Assembly (NCBI GenBank): GCA_022710585.1
Contig: JAKLGV010000001.1
Span: forward strand, 256,131 to 320,130
Length of the DNA: 64,000 nt
Source of the DNA: Deltaproteobacteria bacterium
Lineage (GTDB): Bacteria > Desulfobacterota > Syntrophia > Syntrophales > Smithellaceae
Direction: 5' to 3'
The number at the start of each line of letters is the position of its first letter. The stretch's first letter is position 1. The translations under genes were made by a program, and so were the position numbers. A model generated the notes under the pieces. It was not told where the DNA came from. It saw only the letters and a program-made list of their open reading frames with translations, and searched no databases. Positions 54,601 through 63,775 of this stretch are shown in pieces.

Positions 54601-54745
54601 TGGTAATGGTCACGATGGGAAAATCAATTTTGGGAAAAAGGTCCACGCCAATGCTGGGATAGCTGACAATTCCGAGCACCACCAGCGCCATAATGACCAT
54701 GGTGGCAAAGACCGGCCGTTTAACCGATGTATCAGCGAGCCACAT
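51638..54745 (-). CDS. RND-type efflux transporter, inner-membrane subunit
   Basis: A 1035-residue protein of the HAE-1/AcrB family. The N-terminus VKRPVFATMVIMALVVLG, first membrane helix, long periplasmic loops, GLLIDDAIIVIENIYRH with the proton-relay Asp pair, and the C-terminal LIGLILLMGLVKKNAILLVDY are typical. Extrudes drugs or other hydrophobic compounds; the substrate is unknown. The ATG at 54745 overlaps the end of the adaptor gene by 14 bases. Confidence 0.95.
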   Translation of the reverse strand: MWLADTSVKRPVFATMVIMALVVLGIVSYPSIGVDLFPKIDFPIVTITTTLKGASPDVMDVDVAERIEGAINTINGVKNIQTTSTESVSRTVVEFVLERNIDLAVQDVREKISSIRNKLPDDIEEPRIAKVDPDSTPILFMNLSGNKSIRDLSTYGDEVLKEQLQRIDGVGDVIFYGLRLRQVRIWLDAAKMQACQVAPSDVVLALKRENVELPGGRIETSTREYTVRIKGEFPMIPDFNDLIVSYYNGAPVKIKDIGRAEDGTEERRSIARFNGVPAVGMGIQKQSGTNTVAVADRVKKEVERINRTLPPGMKINVSVDQSVFIVRSINEVQHHLILGSLFAVLAVFLFLKNIRTTLISAVALPVSIISTFAIINAFNFTFNNMTMLALSLSVGLLIDDAIIVIENIYRHVEEGMAPMEAAKFATSEIGLAVMATTLAIVAIFLPVAFMKGIIGRFFLQFALTIVFAVLVSLLVSFTLTPMMASIFLKPHPSPAGGAATRATKVSLWTKSGDFLEKQYKGLETFYRRVLEFSLHYRKSMLVGALIIFVLSVMLAAFGLGKEFLPPEDQGNFIVRMEAPIDYSVEQVERYFGETEKMVRDIPGVKSVFYVQGAQGYANRANIMVTLLPKAERKNSQEDIKKIARAKLKQIPGMKASAEDISLVGGGIRQVPIQYSIRGQDLDALQTYARQISAEFAKLPGIVDVDTSLEVGKPEFKVYIDRDKAADLGVDVATIAEAINMLIGGELDISRYKDEKKGKRYDIRVRLNPEDRESSSTMQRIYIRARDGKLVELGNVVKVQEGTGPSVINRVDRQRAITVFASLEGKPLGEAKNELDAIAARILPADYLPKYAGMAEVMQESFVYLLFALMLGIVMAYMILASQFESFIHPVTILLSMPLSFVGAFGALFLTGRTLNIFSLIGLILLMGLVKKNAILLVDYTNVLRERGMPRREAILQAGPIRMRPILMTTFAMVFGMLPIALAVGEGAETRAPMGIAVIGGLLTSLILTLVVVPAAYDLFDDWQEYFKKRRAKKAG

Positions 54746-55856
54746 TGACCTTGACTCCTTCCGACAGATTGTTCTGGCCGACCACAACCACCTGCTCGTT
54801 TTCCTTCAGGCCTTCCGTGATCTCCACATCTTCTCCATATTTGCCGCCGGTCTTGACGGACCGTTCGTGGGCTGTGTTGCCCTCGACCACAAAGACGCGG
54901 ATGGCGGCATTGTCGTACATCAGCGCGGTCAGCGGAACGACCACGGCCTCACGCGTCGCGCCGGTATAGATGGTCGCCCGGACAAACAGGCCCGGCTTCA
55001 GCATGCGATCGGCATTGGGAACGATGGCTTCGGCCTGCATGGTTCGGGTCCGCTCTTCGATATTGGGATACAGCAGGTTGACTTTGCCCTGGAAGGGCTT
55101 GCCGGGAAAGGAGTCGACGGTAAAATCGACTTCCTGTCCGGTTTTCAAATCGGCGATGTCTTTCTCGCCGACGGTAAACAGGAGTTTCAGCGGGTCTACT
55201 TTGATAAGCTGAAACAGGGGGGAGCTGGTGCGCGCAAAATCGCCGGTGGAGACTTTCTTGCTCTTGACCATGCCATGGAGCGGGGAGTAGATCCGGGTCC
55301 GGGCAAGACGCTCGGCGGAGGTGTCCAGAACGGATTTTGCTTTGGCCAGGTCGGCTTCGGCCAGGATCACACGGGTGGAGATGTCGTCATACTGCTGTTT
55401 GGTGATTAAGGCTTCTTTGTAGAGGGGTTCTTTCCTCTGGAATTCGGCTTTCACGTTGGCGAGGCTGGCTTCGGCCTGTTTGAAGGCGGCGTCGGCCCGC
55501 TGTTTGTCCAGCAGGTAGTCGGTGGGGTTGATTTCGGCCAGCAGGGCGCCCTGACTGACGGCTGTTCCTTCTTCTACTCTGACGTTTCGGACGATTCCGT
55601 CGACTTCGGAGCTGACGATGACTTCTTCGTCGGCTTTCAGGGTGCCGGTGGTCTCGATGTAGGGACGAACGGGTTTCTTCTGGGCTATGGTGACGCGGAC
55701 ATTAATCAGGGTTTCTTTTTCGACTTTCTTTTCTTTCTTGCAGGCGATCAGGGGTGAGCTGATGAACGCCATCATGAAGATCAGCAGGGTTATTTTTGCC
55801 GCATGATGCCAGGTGTTGCTTTTGAGGGTGATGCGGGGCTGCTTCTTTAATTTCAT
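54732..55856 (-). CDS. RND periplasmic adaptor (membrane fusion) protein
   Basis: A 374-residue lipoprotein: signal peptide with lipobox-like SPLIAC (Cys about residue 39), then biotinyl-lipoyl-type strands (VSSEVDGIVRNVRVEEG), helical hairpin (DAAFKQAEASLANVKAEFQRK) and beta-barrel (GDFARTSSPLFQLIKVDPL). Connects the RND pump to TolC. It precedes the pump gene and overlaps it. Confidence 0.95.
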   Translation of the reverse strand: MKLKKQPRITLKSNTWHHAAKITLLIFMMAFISSPLIACKKEKKVEKETLINVRVTIAQKKPVRPYIETTGTLKADEEVIVSSEVDGIVRNVRVEEGTAVSQGALLAEINPTDYLLDKQRADAAFKQAEASLANVKAEFQRKEPLYKEALITKQQYDDISTRVILAEADLAKAKSVLDTSAERLARTRIYSPLHGMVKSKKVSTGDFARTSSPLFQLIKVDPLKLLFTVGEKDIADLKTGQEVDFTVDSFPGKPFQGKVNLLYPNIEERTRTMQAEAIVPNADRMLKPGLFVRATIYTGATREAVVVPLTALMYDNAAIRVFVVEGNTAHERSVKTGGKYGEDVEITEGLKENEQVVVVGQNNLSEGVKVNVAR

Positions 55857-55893
55857 ATGTTTTTCCTCCTGACAATAAACCGGTATGATTCTG

Positions 55894-57294
55894 CTATAAT
55901 GCGTCGAGGCAGAAGAACTGCCATAATTTGCCGCCGGGTTTTCTGGCTCTCAAATCGCCGCCGGATGGATCGCCTGGTTCTTGTTGTTCTGCGGAGTGGC
56001 TTTCGCTGATGAACTGGAGCAGGGCACCGCTGGTCTGTTTGACTCTCAGATAGGCAATCTCGTAGTTATAGGATGCCCGGGACAGGTCTCTGTCGGCGGT
56101 CAAAAGCAGGGTGTTGGCGTCCATGACGTCCAAGCTGGTGGCCAGGCCGTTTTCAAATTGTTTCATGACGGCGTTGTAGTTGTCACGGGCGAAGGTCTGC
56201 TGGTCCCGCAGAAATTGCAGGGAGCCTTGCAGGGTCTCGAGTTCCAGGCAGGAGGCTTTCAGTTCGATGTCGACGCTTTTTTTCAGGTCGTCATAGGCGA
56301 GTCGGGCCTGGCGCTCTTTGGCTTTGGCTTCACGGTATTCGGCGGTTCTAAGGCCGCCTTCAAAGAAGGGGAAGGTCAGGGATACGCCGCCGTAGATGTT
56401 CTCGTCGTTGAAGGTGGTGGTCATAGGGTCCTGGTCGGCACGGTTGTAGATGGCGAATAATCCGACGCTGGGCCAGAAGGCGCCGCGGGTGTATTGGACT
56501 TGTTGTTCGGCCATCCGGGTCTGCATGTCGTAGCTTTTGAGGTCGGTGCGGTCGTTCATTGCGCTCTGGCGCAGGCTGGTCCATTCGCACATGCCGCTGG
56601 AGGGCTGTTTTTTCTCTTTCAGTTGAAAGTCGGGCTCTAAACCGGCGACGCGGATGAGGGCGGCTCTCGCCAGCTGCAGGCTGTTGACGGCTCGCAATTG
56701 GTCGGCGCGGGCGCCGGACAGTTCGCCTTCGGCGCGCAAAAGGGCGGTCTTGGTCAGTTCGCCAACTTTGAATCGGGTCTCCACGGAATGGTGGTATTGG
56801 GTCAGTCTTCCCAAATTGGCGTTGGCGATGTCTACGGCTTTCCGGGCTTTGAGGACGTCATAAAATGTGACGCCAACGTTCAGCAGGAAGTCGGTCTGGG
56901 CGGTCTCGAGATCGTATTGGCTCTTGCTGATGGATTGCCCGGCGATGGTCAGGGCGTCGAGTTCGCGGGCGCTCAGGGAAAAGCTCTGGTCGGCGCGAAC
57001 GCCCCAACTGCTGGTCTCGTCCGGCTGGATCAGGATGCTGCCCACGGAGGTGTATTTGTCTTCGCTAAACCGGCTGTAGCTGCCATACGCGGTCAGGCGG
57101 GGAATCAAAAGGGACAGGGCTTTGTCTCTGCCCTGTCGGGCTATATAAACGTTCTCTTTCGCAATCTCGATCTTCTCGGAGGTCTTCAATGCCTGTTCGT
57201 AGGTCTCGCCTAAGGTGTACTCACGCGCACTACACACAATGGCTAAGATTATGATGGTGGTCAGCGCTGTAACGTATGATAAAAATTTTCTCAT
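55894..57294 (-). CDS. TolC family outer-membrane efflux protein (second of two)
   Basis: A 466-residue TolC-type protein with signal peptide (residues about 1-23) and the long helices of the tunnel (for example LETAQTDFLLNVGVTFYDVLKARKAV). The C-terminal end is extended by a region without obvious repeats (about 30 residues, PGGKLWQFFCLDAL). Located between the first TolC gene and the adaptor gene. Confidence 0.9.
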   Translation of the reverse strand: MRKFLSYVTALTTIIILAIVCSAREYTLGETYEQALKTSEKIEIAKENVYIARQGRDKALSLLIPRLTAYGSYSRFSEDKYTSVGSILIQPDETSSWGVRADQSFSLSARELDALTIAGQSISKSQYDLETAQTDFLLNVGVTFYDVLKARKAVDIANANLGRLTQYHHSVETRFKVGELTKTALLRAEGELSGARADQLRAVNSLQLARAALIRVAGLEPDFQLKEKKQPSSGMCEWTSLRQSAMNDRTDLKSYDMQTRMAEQQVQYTRGAFWPSVGLFAIYNRADQDPMTTTFNDENIYGGVSLTFPFFEGGLRTAEYREAKAKERQARLAYDDLKKSVDIELKASCLELETLQGSLQFLRDQQTFARDNYNAVMKQFENGLATSLDVMDANTLLLTADRDLSRASYNYEIAYLRVKQTSGALLQFISESHSAEQQEPGDPSGGDLRARKPGGKLWQFFCLDAL

Positions 57295-57323
57295 GCCATG
57301 ATCCTTTTCATCCGGAAATCTGT

Positions 57324-58670
57324 TTACAGCCGGATCGTTCCCATCGCTCTCTGTAGTCTGGCATCGTTGATATTGTATTCCGTAAGAGCGTTGACGTATT
57401 CAAATTTCGCTCTTCTTAATAGCGTCTGAGCGTCCAGAACCTCCGTTGACGTGGCGACTCTTTCTTTATATCTTTCCTCAGCGATGCGGAAATTTTCTTC
57501 AGCCTGCTCAATCAGCTTCTGCGAAACGGATATCCGGCTTTCCGTTTCCTGCAGCATCAGATACGCTTTTTTGATTTCCAGGACCACCTGATCATTTAAT
57601 TCTTTATCCGCGTCGATGGCCTGATTGGCCCTGGCTTTTCCGGCGTCGACTTTGAACTTTGTTCTTCCCCATTCCCAGAAATTCCAGCTGGCTGCGGCCA
57701 TCACATACCAGCTTTCCGCGTCTTTATAGTCGCTGCCGGAAACCGAGGCCTCGTCGCCAAACCGGGAGTAGTTGCCGACGACGCTCAGAGCCGGATAGTA
57801 ATCACCCTGCGCCACGCGAACATATTTGCCGGCCTGAACCGCTTTCAGCGACGACATTTTCAGTTCAGGTCTGGACTGGCGGGCGATATTCAGACACTCC
57901 TCAAAAGACGTATTGAAGGGATGATACGCCAGCAGATCAACGATATCGACCGGCTCTGACAGCGGTCTTTTTAAAACGGTGTTGAAGCGCGACCGGGCCA
58001 GCTCCACGGCATTGCGCGCCGTCACCCGGGTCTGCGTCCCGTTGGCCAGTTCCACTTCCGCATACAGCAGATCATTTTTGGGAATCATACCCACCTGAAA
58101 ATAATTTTCAGCGACATCGCGATGCGCTTTCAGCATTTCGACCGATTGAGCGGCCACTTTCTCCATGGCCTGCGCCCGCAATATGTCGAAATAAGCTGTT
58201 TTGACATCCTGGATCACATCCTGAAATTTCGCGGTTTCTTCCAGGCGCGCGATTTCCTCGCCAATGCGGCTGGCCTGATAATTGGCCAGAATGGCTCCTC
58301 CGGCAAACACCGGCTGCTTGGCTTCAATGATCCAGTTGTAGTTGTCTTCCGTGCCCACGGGAATTTCCATGCCGTTCATCCCGTAAAGCGGTCCCGCCGG
58401 GAGCCCCTGAAACCGGGAAAAAGGCGCTTCGTTCAGCCTGGAGTAGCTGTACGACGTACTGAATTTGGGGAAGAATCCGGTCATGGCTTCTTTTTTCAGG
58501 GCGGTGGCGCTTTTTGTCCCCTCTTTGGCCATATTCAGAACGAGGCTGTTCTTTAAAGCGATATCAATACTGGCCTCCAGCGTTAAAGGTTCTCCGGCAA
58601 GAATGAAGCGCGGCGAAAAAAGAACGGCCAAAAACATCACCACCATGATGAACAGTTTATTAGTTTGCAT
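57324..58670 (-). CDS. TolC family outer-membrane efflux protein (first of two)
   Basis: A 448-residue TolC-type protein with signal peptide (about residues 1-25, ending LAG) and the usual duplicated coiled-coil repeats (for example VQDVKTAYFDILRAQAMEKVAAQ). It shares only modest similarity with the next TolC gene. It follows the TetR regulator gene, overlapping it by 11 bases. Confidence 0.92.
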   Translation of the reverse strand: MQTNKLFIMVVMFLAVLFSPRFILAGEPLTLEASIDIALKNSLVLNMAKEGTKSATALKKEAMTGFFPKFSTSYSYSRLNEAPFSRFQGLPAGPLYGMNGMEIPVGTEDNYNWIIEAKQPVFAGGAILANYQASRIGEEIARLEETAKFQDVIQDVKTAYFDILRAQAMEKVAAQSVEMLKAHRDVAENYFQVGMIPKNDLLYAEVELANGTQTRVTARNAVELARSRFNTVLKRPLSEPVDIVDLLAYHPFNTSFEECLNIARQSRPELKMSSLKAVQAGKYVRVAQGDYYPALSVVGNYSRFGDEASVSGSDYKDAESWYVMAAASWNFWEWGRTKFKVDAGKARANQAIDADKELNDQVVLEIKKAYLMLQETESRISVSQKLIEQAEENFRIAEERYKERVATSTEVLDAQTLLRRAKFEYVNALTEYNINDARLQRAMGTIRL

Positions 58671-59304
58671 GATTTTTTACTCCATTAAGAAAAAAATCCA
58701 GAATAAAACTTTTTTTCGTGCACAGGGACTCTTTCTCCGGCGACAACATCCATTCCATGGACGATGCCCTGATCAAAAAATACAGAGATTGCGCCACATC
58801 ATTGGCCGGCAGGTCTCTGATGACACCTTTGACAATGCCGTCTCTTAGCATATTTTCAATAAAGTTTATATGCCGCAAATAACCCTCTAAAAGTTTTTCC
58901 CTCAGCGATGTCATCGTTTCCGTCAGAACAGAGCCTTCGCCTTTGAGCAATAACCGGCAGAAATCCGCGTTTTTCTCCATAAACCGCAGTTGGGCCTCAA
59001 CCAGCAGATCGATTTTATCAACGACACCCGCGGCCTTTTCGGTGGTCTGTCTGATTTCGGTGTACATGACGTCGAGTTTCTCACAAATCATTGATGTGTA
59101 CAGATCTTCCTTGCCTTCGAAAAACTGATAGAGCGAGCCGGTGGAAAAACCGGAGGCGTCGGCAATCTCTGCCATTGTGACATTGTGGTATCCCTTGACA
59201 GAAAATATTTTTTCCGCCTGTTGGAGAATTTCGGCGCGACGGGTATTAAATTCCCGCTCTTTTCTTTGATTTTTTAGCATTAGAAAACCATTTTGAACAT
59301 ACAT
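58660..59304 (-). CDS. TetR-family transcriptional regulator
   Basis: A 214-residue repressor: N-terminal DNA-binding domain RRAEILQQAEKIFSVKGYHN...MAEIADASGFSTGSLYQFFEGKEDLY (region residues about 22-72), C-terminal ligand-binding helices. It is the first gene of the efflux operon and likely its repressor. The upstream operator overlaps the ATG at 59304; an alternative start at M9 (59280) would leave the operator upstream, so the start is uncertain. Confidence 0.92.
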   Translation of the reverse strand: MYVQNGFLMLKNQRKEREFNTRRAEILQQAEKIFSVKGYHNVTMAEIADASGFSTGSLYQFFEGKEDLYTSMICEKLDVMYTEIRQTTEKAAGVVDKIDLLVEAQLRFMEKNADFCRLLLKGEGSVLTETMTSLREKLLEGYLRHINFIENMLRDGIVKGVIRDLPANDVAQSLYFLIRASSMEWMLSPEKESLCTKKSFILDFFLNGVKNHAN

Positions 59305-59326
59305 TCATATTTTGAACGATGGTTCA
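59294..59326 (-). promoter_or_regulatory. putative TetR operators upstream of the efflux operon
   Basis: Two similar palindromes 19 bases apart: TGAACATACATTCA (59294-59307) and TGAACGATGGTTCA (59313-59326), the second perfect as TGAAC-GATG-GTTCA. Spacing is close to two helix turns. They lie at the promoter end of the TetR gene. Confidence 0.65.
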
Positions 59327-59597
59327 TAAATATATTATTTCTGTGATTTGTCAAGATAAATATGCAGAAAAATGATTTCTGACGACCAGCCGACATTGAA
59401 TGATTCATTGACATTTTATTGATTGTTTAACGTTTCTTTTAAATTTTACGAAATTATTGATGTTCAAATTAACAGTGGGTGAATAATATTTAATTTGTAA
59501 CATCAATTACTTAAAAATTTAATTTCTTTTTTGTATATTTTGGCACATTTATTTCATTATTACAAAGGCAGTTAATTTTAAAAGGAGATAAACAGCT

Positions 59598-59873
59598 ATG
59601 AGAAAAATGATTCAGACATCCCTTTTGACCACTTTTGTCGTTCTGGTAACAGCCTCTTTCAGCTATGCTCAATTCAGCATAACCGGCAACAGCGATTTCC
59701 CGTTCTTTCATCTCGGCTGTTTAATTGTCGGCGGATTGATCATCGTTTCTCTGAAAAGAAAATACAGCCGCTTATACATGAGCGAAGCGATCGGTTCTTT
59801 CGCACTTTATGCGCTTCTGGTGTCCATCTTTACCGCACCGGTCGTTGACGCGCTCAAAAGCTTGATTAATTAA
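59598..59873 (+). CDS. small membrane protein (91 residues)
   Basis: An N-terminal hydrophobic segment (residues about 7-24, possibly a cleavable signal) plus two more hydrophobic segments (about 37-51 and 66-84) with a short basic loop KRKYSR between. No family recognised. An AAAGGAG site precedes the ATG; a strong terminator follows. Confidence 0.65.
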   Translation: MRKMIQTSLLTTFVVLVTASFSYAQFSITGNSDFPFFHLGCLIVGGLIIVSLKRKYSRLYMSEAIGSFALYALLVSIFTAPVVDALKSLIN

Positions 59874-59901
59874 CCCCTTTTCCCCTTCAAAGATACCCTG
59901 C

Positions 59902-59939
59902 AAAGAACCCCGCGATCATTCGCGGGGTTCTTTCTTTTA
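59902..59939 (+). terminator. rho-independent terminator
   Basis: AAAGAACCCCGCGA pairs with TCGCGGGGTTCTTT around a four-base loop and is followed by CTTTTAA. Confidence 0.9.
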
Positions 59940-60101
59940 ATCCATCCCCGGAGCGACGCGACGCAGGAAATGAGTCTCCCCCGTTTCATAAACGCCGCGC
60001 ATGGAAACTTGCTGGACGAATTATCCTGAATGGTGATATAAGCTGACTGCTCATGTATTCAACTTACATCACAGAAAATATGATCCGGGATGAGGAGAAG
60101 C

Positions 60102-61289
60102 ATGTTTGTAAAAGCACGCGATGTTTCCATTGCCTCCCGCCTTTGGGTGGCTGCCCATGAACTGTGTCCGCCCATTGCGAATCAAGTCATTGTGGAAGGC
60201 CACGGCAGATTCGATTCGGAAAAATGGATTCGGGCGGTTAAACTGGCCTCTGATGCCAACCCCGGCAGCCGCCTGCTTCTCAGAGGGCATCTGGGTATGA
60301 GCCGCTGGGTGGACTCCGGACAAACACCACCGCTCAGGATGATTGACGCCGGAGATTGGGACGGCTGCGGCTCAGAAGGGGCTCCATTTCTTGAAAAATC
60401 ATTTTTCCCAAGGCGGGGGCCCATGGCGGAGGTGGTCCTTATCCAGGGCGATCCGCTCCGGGTGGCATTTCGTTCCCATCATGCCCTGATGGATGGCCGC
60501 GGCACCGTTTTTTGGGCCGAAGAGATCTTCCGGGCGCTCAGGGGAGAAAAACCTTTGGGATCGGACACCGCGATCACGGAAAACGATCTGCTGAATATAT
60601 CGAAACAAAAACTCAGCACACCCCTTCAGCATCATTATATCGCACCGACCGGCAGAGTGATCGGCAACGAACCGGGGATCCGCTGGAAGCGCAATCGTAT
60701 CAGGGGACGCTACCCCAGGCTTCTCCTTCAGGTCATGCTGCTTGCGGCCCGTGAAGCCTGGAAACACGGCAGCGGCCCTGTACGGCTCGGCATCCCCGTT
60801 GATCTCAGGGCGCGCCGCAAAGGGCTTCGTTCAACCGGGAATCTGACCAACGCGCTTTTTCTCGAAATCACCCCGGATACCACGCTTGAGTCATTGGATG
60901 CTGACCTGGCTTCCCGATTGAGAGAGCAGCGCGACGGACAGCTGACCTGGGAAGATAAGATTATTTCCCATGTGCCCTTGTTTGTCCTGGATATGGCGCT
61001 GAGGAGCGAAACACGTCGAAGCCACCGTACCGGCAGCTATCGATTCTCCGGTTTTGTTTCCAATATGGGGCGTTTTTCCATGGAGGGATTTTCGGGAGGT
61101 GGCTTCCATGCCGAAATGTATTGGGCGGTGCCGGTATGCATGGAGTCCGTTCCCTTTTCGCTGGTGCTCTCCGGCGCGGGCGATTCCGTAGATATCATCC
61201 TGGCCATACCGCGTGCCTTAGCAGATCAGCGGATTTTGGAGGAAACCCTTTCGCGTATATGCTCGGGTCTGGTCATTGCGCAAAGATGA
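60102..61289 (+). CDS. condensation-domain-like acyltransferase, paralogue 1
   Basis: A 395-residue protein with the HHxxxDG motif (SHHALMDGRG, residues 125-134), the hallmark of NRPS condensation domains and related CoA- or carrier-dependent acyltransferases. Further matches are the first-half motif SRWVDSG and the later SNMGRFSMEGFSGGGF, a place where related proteins have a SN-G motif. No carrier or adenylation domains are attached. The ATG at 60102 follows GAGGAGAAG. It starts a cluster of three paralogues. Substrates are unknown. Confidence 0.8.
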   Translation: MFVKARDVSIASRLWVAAHELCPPIANQVIVEGHGRFDSEKWIRAVKLASDANPGSRLLLRGHLGMSRWVDSGQTPPLRMIDAGDWDGCGSEGAPFLEKSFFPRRGPMAEVVLIQGDPLRVAFRSHHALMDGRGTVFWAEEIFRALRGEKPLGSDTAITENDLLNISKQKLSTPLQHHYIAPTGRVIGNEPGIRWKRNRIRGRYPRLLLQVMLLAAREAWKHGSGPVRLGIPVDLRARRKGLRSTGNLTNALFLEITPDTTLESLDADLASRLREQRDGQLTWEDKIISHVPLFVLDMALRSETRRSHRTGSYRFSGFVSNMGRFSMEGFSGGGFHAEMYWAVPVCMESVPFSLVLSGAGDSVDIILAIPRALADQRILEETLSRICSGLVIAQR

Positions 61290-61350
61290 AAGAGGCTGTA
61301 AAAAGAAAAAACTAAAAAGAGACCACCCCGAATAGTGATAGGAGGTTATC

Positions 61351-62541
61351 ATGCAGGAGCAAATCTACACGCGAAAGCTTTCGTTTAACGAACGCATGTT
61401 ACTGGTATGCGATGAACTCTGTCCACCGGTTGCGAATCAGCTTTTCCTCGAAGGCGAAGGAAGCTTTGACCTTGAGCGCTGGCGCCAGGCCGTGGCAATA
61501 GCCTCAAAGGCCAATCCCGGCAGCCGTCTTACATTAAAAGGATTTTTGGGGGGCAGTCGTTGGGTGGATTCCGGCATCACTCCCCATGTGCGTCTTGTTG
61601 ACGGCACAAAATGGGATGGTACCGGACCGGATGGCGCGCCATTTCTTTTGGATCCATTGCCCTATCGTGAAGGTCCCACCTGTGAAGTGGTTCTTATCGA
61701 AGGTTCACCGCTCAGGGTCGTCTTCCGTACTCATCATGGGGTCATGGACGGTCGGGGCACCCTGGTGTGGGCCGAGGATATCTTTCGGACCCTGCGGGGC
61801 GAGACCGTTTTGGGCGCTGTATCGTCCGTCAATGATGTCGAAATGGCGCGCAGCTATCAGAGCCAGTTTCGCAAGGAATATCCTGTTGAACATCTGGCCC
61901 CCTCCGGTCGGGCCATAGGGAATGAATCGGGAATGATTTGGAAACATCTCCGAATTGAAGGCAAGTTCCCCCGGATTCTGGCCCGCACCATCCTCTTGCT
62001 CGCTCATGAGGCATGGCGTCATCAGGCCGGGGTGGTCCGTTTCGGTATTCCTGTGGATATGCGCGCTCATATGGGCGGTGAGCGATCAACCGCCAACCTT
62101 GCATTCTGCATTTATGTCGAGGTGAAGCCAACGTCAACAGTGGAAGAGATCGCCACAGATATCGCCACTCAGACAAAAGAAGGCCGCGAAGCGATGCAGA
62201 CCAAAGGGGATGATCTTTATCGTTATGTTCCGATCCGGCTGATGAGCTACAAGGCGCGGAAGATGATCAAAGAACGTCACACCAAAGGCCTTTACAGCCT
62301 CTCCGGGTTGATAACAAATGTGGGACGCATCCCGCTGGAACTCTTCCACGGTGGCGGCTTTACCTCAACAGCTTTTTGGGGCATTCCTCCCACAATCGAA
62401 TATTATCCATTTTTCCTGGGGTTGGCAGGTCATGGCACCTCCATGCAATTAATCATCACCATGCCCAAAGTACTGGCAACGGATGGACGACTCGATGAAA
62501 TGTTCGACTGTTTGATCCAGGGATTGAAAAAAGATGGTTGA
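61351..62541 (+). CDS. condensation-domain-like acyltransferase, paralogue 2
   Basis: A 396-residue paralogue of the previous protein. The catalytic motif reads THHGVMDGRG, and the shared stretches include DELCPPVANQLFLEGEG, ANPGSRLTLKGFLGGSRWVDSG and GLITNVGRIPLELFHGGGF. It starts 61 bases after paralogue 1 behind AGGAGG and its last eight bases overlap the start of paralogue 3. The three therefore probably form an operon. Confidence 0.8.
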   Translation: MQEQIYTRKLSFNERMLLVCDELCPPVANQLFLEGEGSFDLERWRQAVAIASKANPGSRLTLKGFLGGSRWVDSGITPHVRLVDGTKWDGTGPDGAPFLLDPLPYREGPTCEVVLIEGSPLRVVFRTHHGVMDGRGTLVWAEDIFRTLRGETVLGAVSSVNDVEMARSYQSQFRKEYPVEHLAPSGRAIGNESGMIWKHLRIEGKFPRILARTILLLAHEAWRHQAGVVRFGIPVDMRAHMGGERSTANLAFCIYVEVKPTSTVEEIATDIATQTKEGREAMQTKGDDLYRYVPIRLMSYKARKMIKERHTKGLYSLSGLITNVGRIPLELFHGGGFTSTAFWGIPPTIEYYPFFLGLAGHGTSMQLIITMPKVLATDGRLDEMFDCLIQGLKKDG

Positions 62542-63733
62542 ACAAATAACAAATATATATACACGGCCTCTCTGCCGCACGGAAAGGGTCTATCTGATTT
62601 ATCATGATCTTTGCCCGCCTTTTGCAAATCAAATTGTGCTGGAAGGGCTGGGATCCTTCGATGAGGAGAGATGGAAACAAGCAGTGCAGAAGGCTTCCGC
62701 CGCCAACCCGGGCGCGAGACTGGTCCTGAAGGGATGCTTGATAGCAAGCCGTTGGGTGGACTCCGGAATCACACCGCGTGTGCGGGTTGTAAACGGTTTG
62801 GGATGGGACGGATCGGGCGGCCCCGATGGTTCTCCTTTTGAGCAGGGCCCCTTGAACCCTTATGATGGAACAGCGTGTGAAGTCGTTCTCATGCCGGGAG
62901 ATCCGCTGCGCGTTGCCTTTCGTTCCCATCATGCCCTGATGGATGGGAGGGCGACCCTGTTCTGGGCCGAAGAGATTTTCCGGGCCCTGCGGGGCGAACC
63001 TCTTCTGGGGTCTTGTTCCCGATTGACCGAGCTTGACATGGCAAGAAGCTTTCAAAAAAAAGGGCGCATACCGCCCGCGCATGATTTTATTGGACCCACC
63101 GGCAGGGCGCAGGGCACAGAGAGCGGGGTGATCTGGCGCCGCCTGCATATGGAAGGCCGATATCGTAATCTCGTGGCTCAGGTCGCGGTTATTCTGGCGC
63201 AATCGGCATGGTCCTATGAAGCCGGCAAGGTGCGCTTTGGCGTTTCTGTTGACATGCGTCACCGGCAGCCGGGGTTGCGTTCAACGGGAAATCTGACCAA
63301 TCTGATTTATCTCAATATGCTGCCCGGCTTGACCGTTGACGATGTCACCCGGGACATGGCGCAGCAACTGGCTGACAAGAACGATGGTATGCTTTACTGG
63401 GGGGACAGGCTCATCCGCTACGTGCCGCTGCGAATGCTTCACCGTGCGATTCAAGATGAAATCAAAGAAAAACAACATACGGGCCGTTATCGAAATTCCG
63501 GAATCATATCCAATCCCGGCAGATTGTCACCGGAACGCCTGAGTTGTGATACCTTTGCCCTCCAGACCGGATTTTTCATACCGCCCTGCCAGGAATCCCT
63601 GCCCATTTTTATCGCCATGGCGGGTACGGATCAATGCGTGGAGATCCTGATTTCCATGTCACGAAAGCTGGCCAACGGAGGAAGAATGGCGGGGCTCATG
63701 GAGCGCCTTCAAAAAGGACTTCAGCCGTCTTGA
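62534..63733 (+). CDS. condensation-domain-like acyltransferase, paralogue 3
   Basis: A 399-residue paralogue with SHHALMDGRA as the catalytic motif, DLCPPFANQIVLEGLG near the N-terminus and GIISNPGRLSPERLS late. Its start overlaps paralogue 2, which suggests coupled translation. All three keep the HHxxxDG His and Asp, so they are probably all active and differ in substrate. Confidence 0.8.
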   Translation: MVEQITNIYTRPLCRTERVYLIYHDLCPPFANQIVLEGLGSFDEERWKQAVQKASAANPGARLVLKGCLIASRWVDSGITPRVRVVNGLGWDGSGGPDGSPFEQGPLNPYDGTACEVVLMPGDPLRVAFRSHHALMDGRATLFWAEEIFRALRGEPLLGSCSRLTELDMARSFQKKGRIPPAHDFIGPTGRAQGTESGVIWRRLHMEGRYRNLVAQVAVILAQSAWSYEAGKVRFGVSVDMRHRQPGLRSTGNLTNLIYLNMLPGLTVDDVTRDMAQQLADKNDGMLYWGDRLIRYVPLRMLHRAIQDEIKEKQHTGRYRNSGIISNPGRLSPERLSCDTFALQTGFFIPPCQESLPIFIAMAGTDQCVEILISMSRKLANGGRMAGLMERLQKGLQPS

Positions 63734-63775
63734 AAAGTTGTCATGCCGGGTTTTTCCGCGGTCAACACGAGGACG

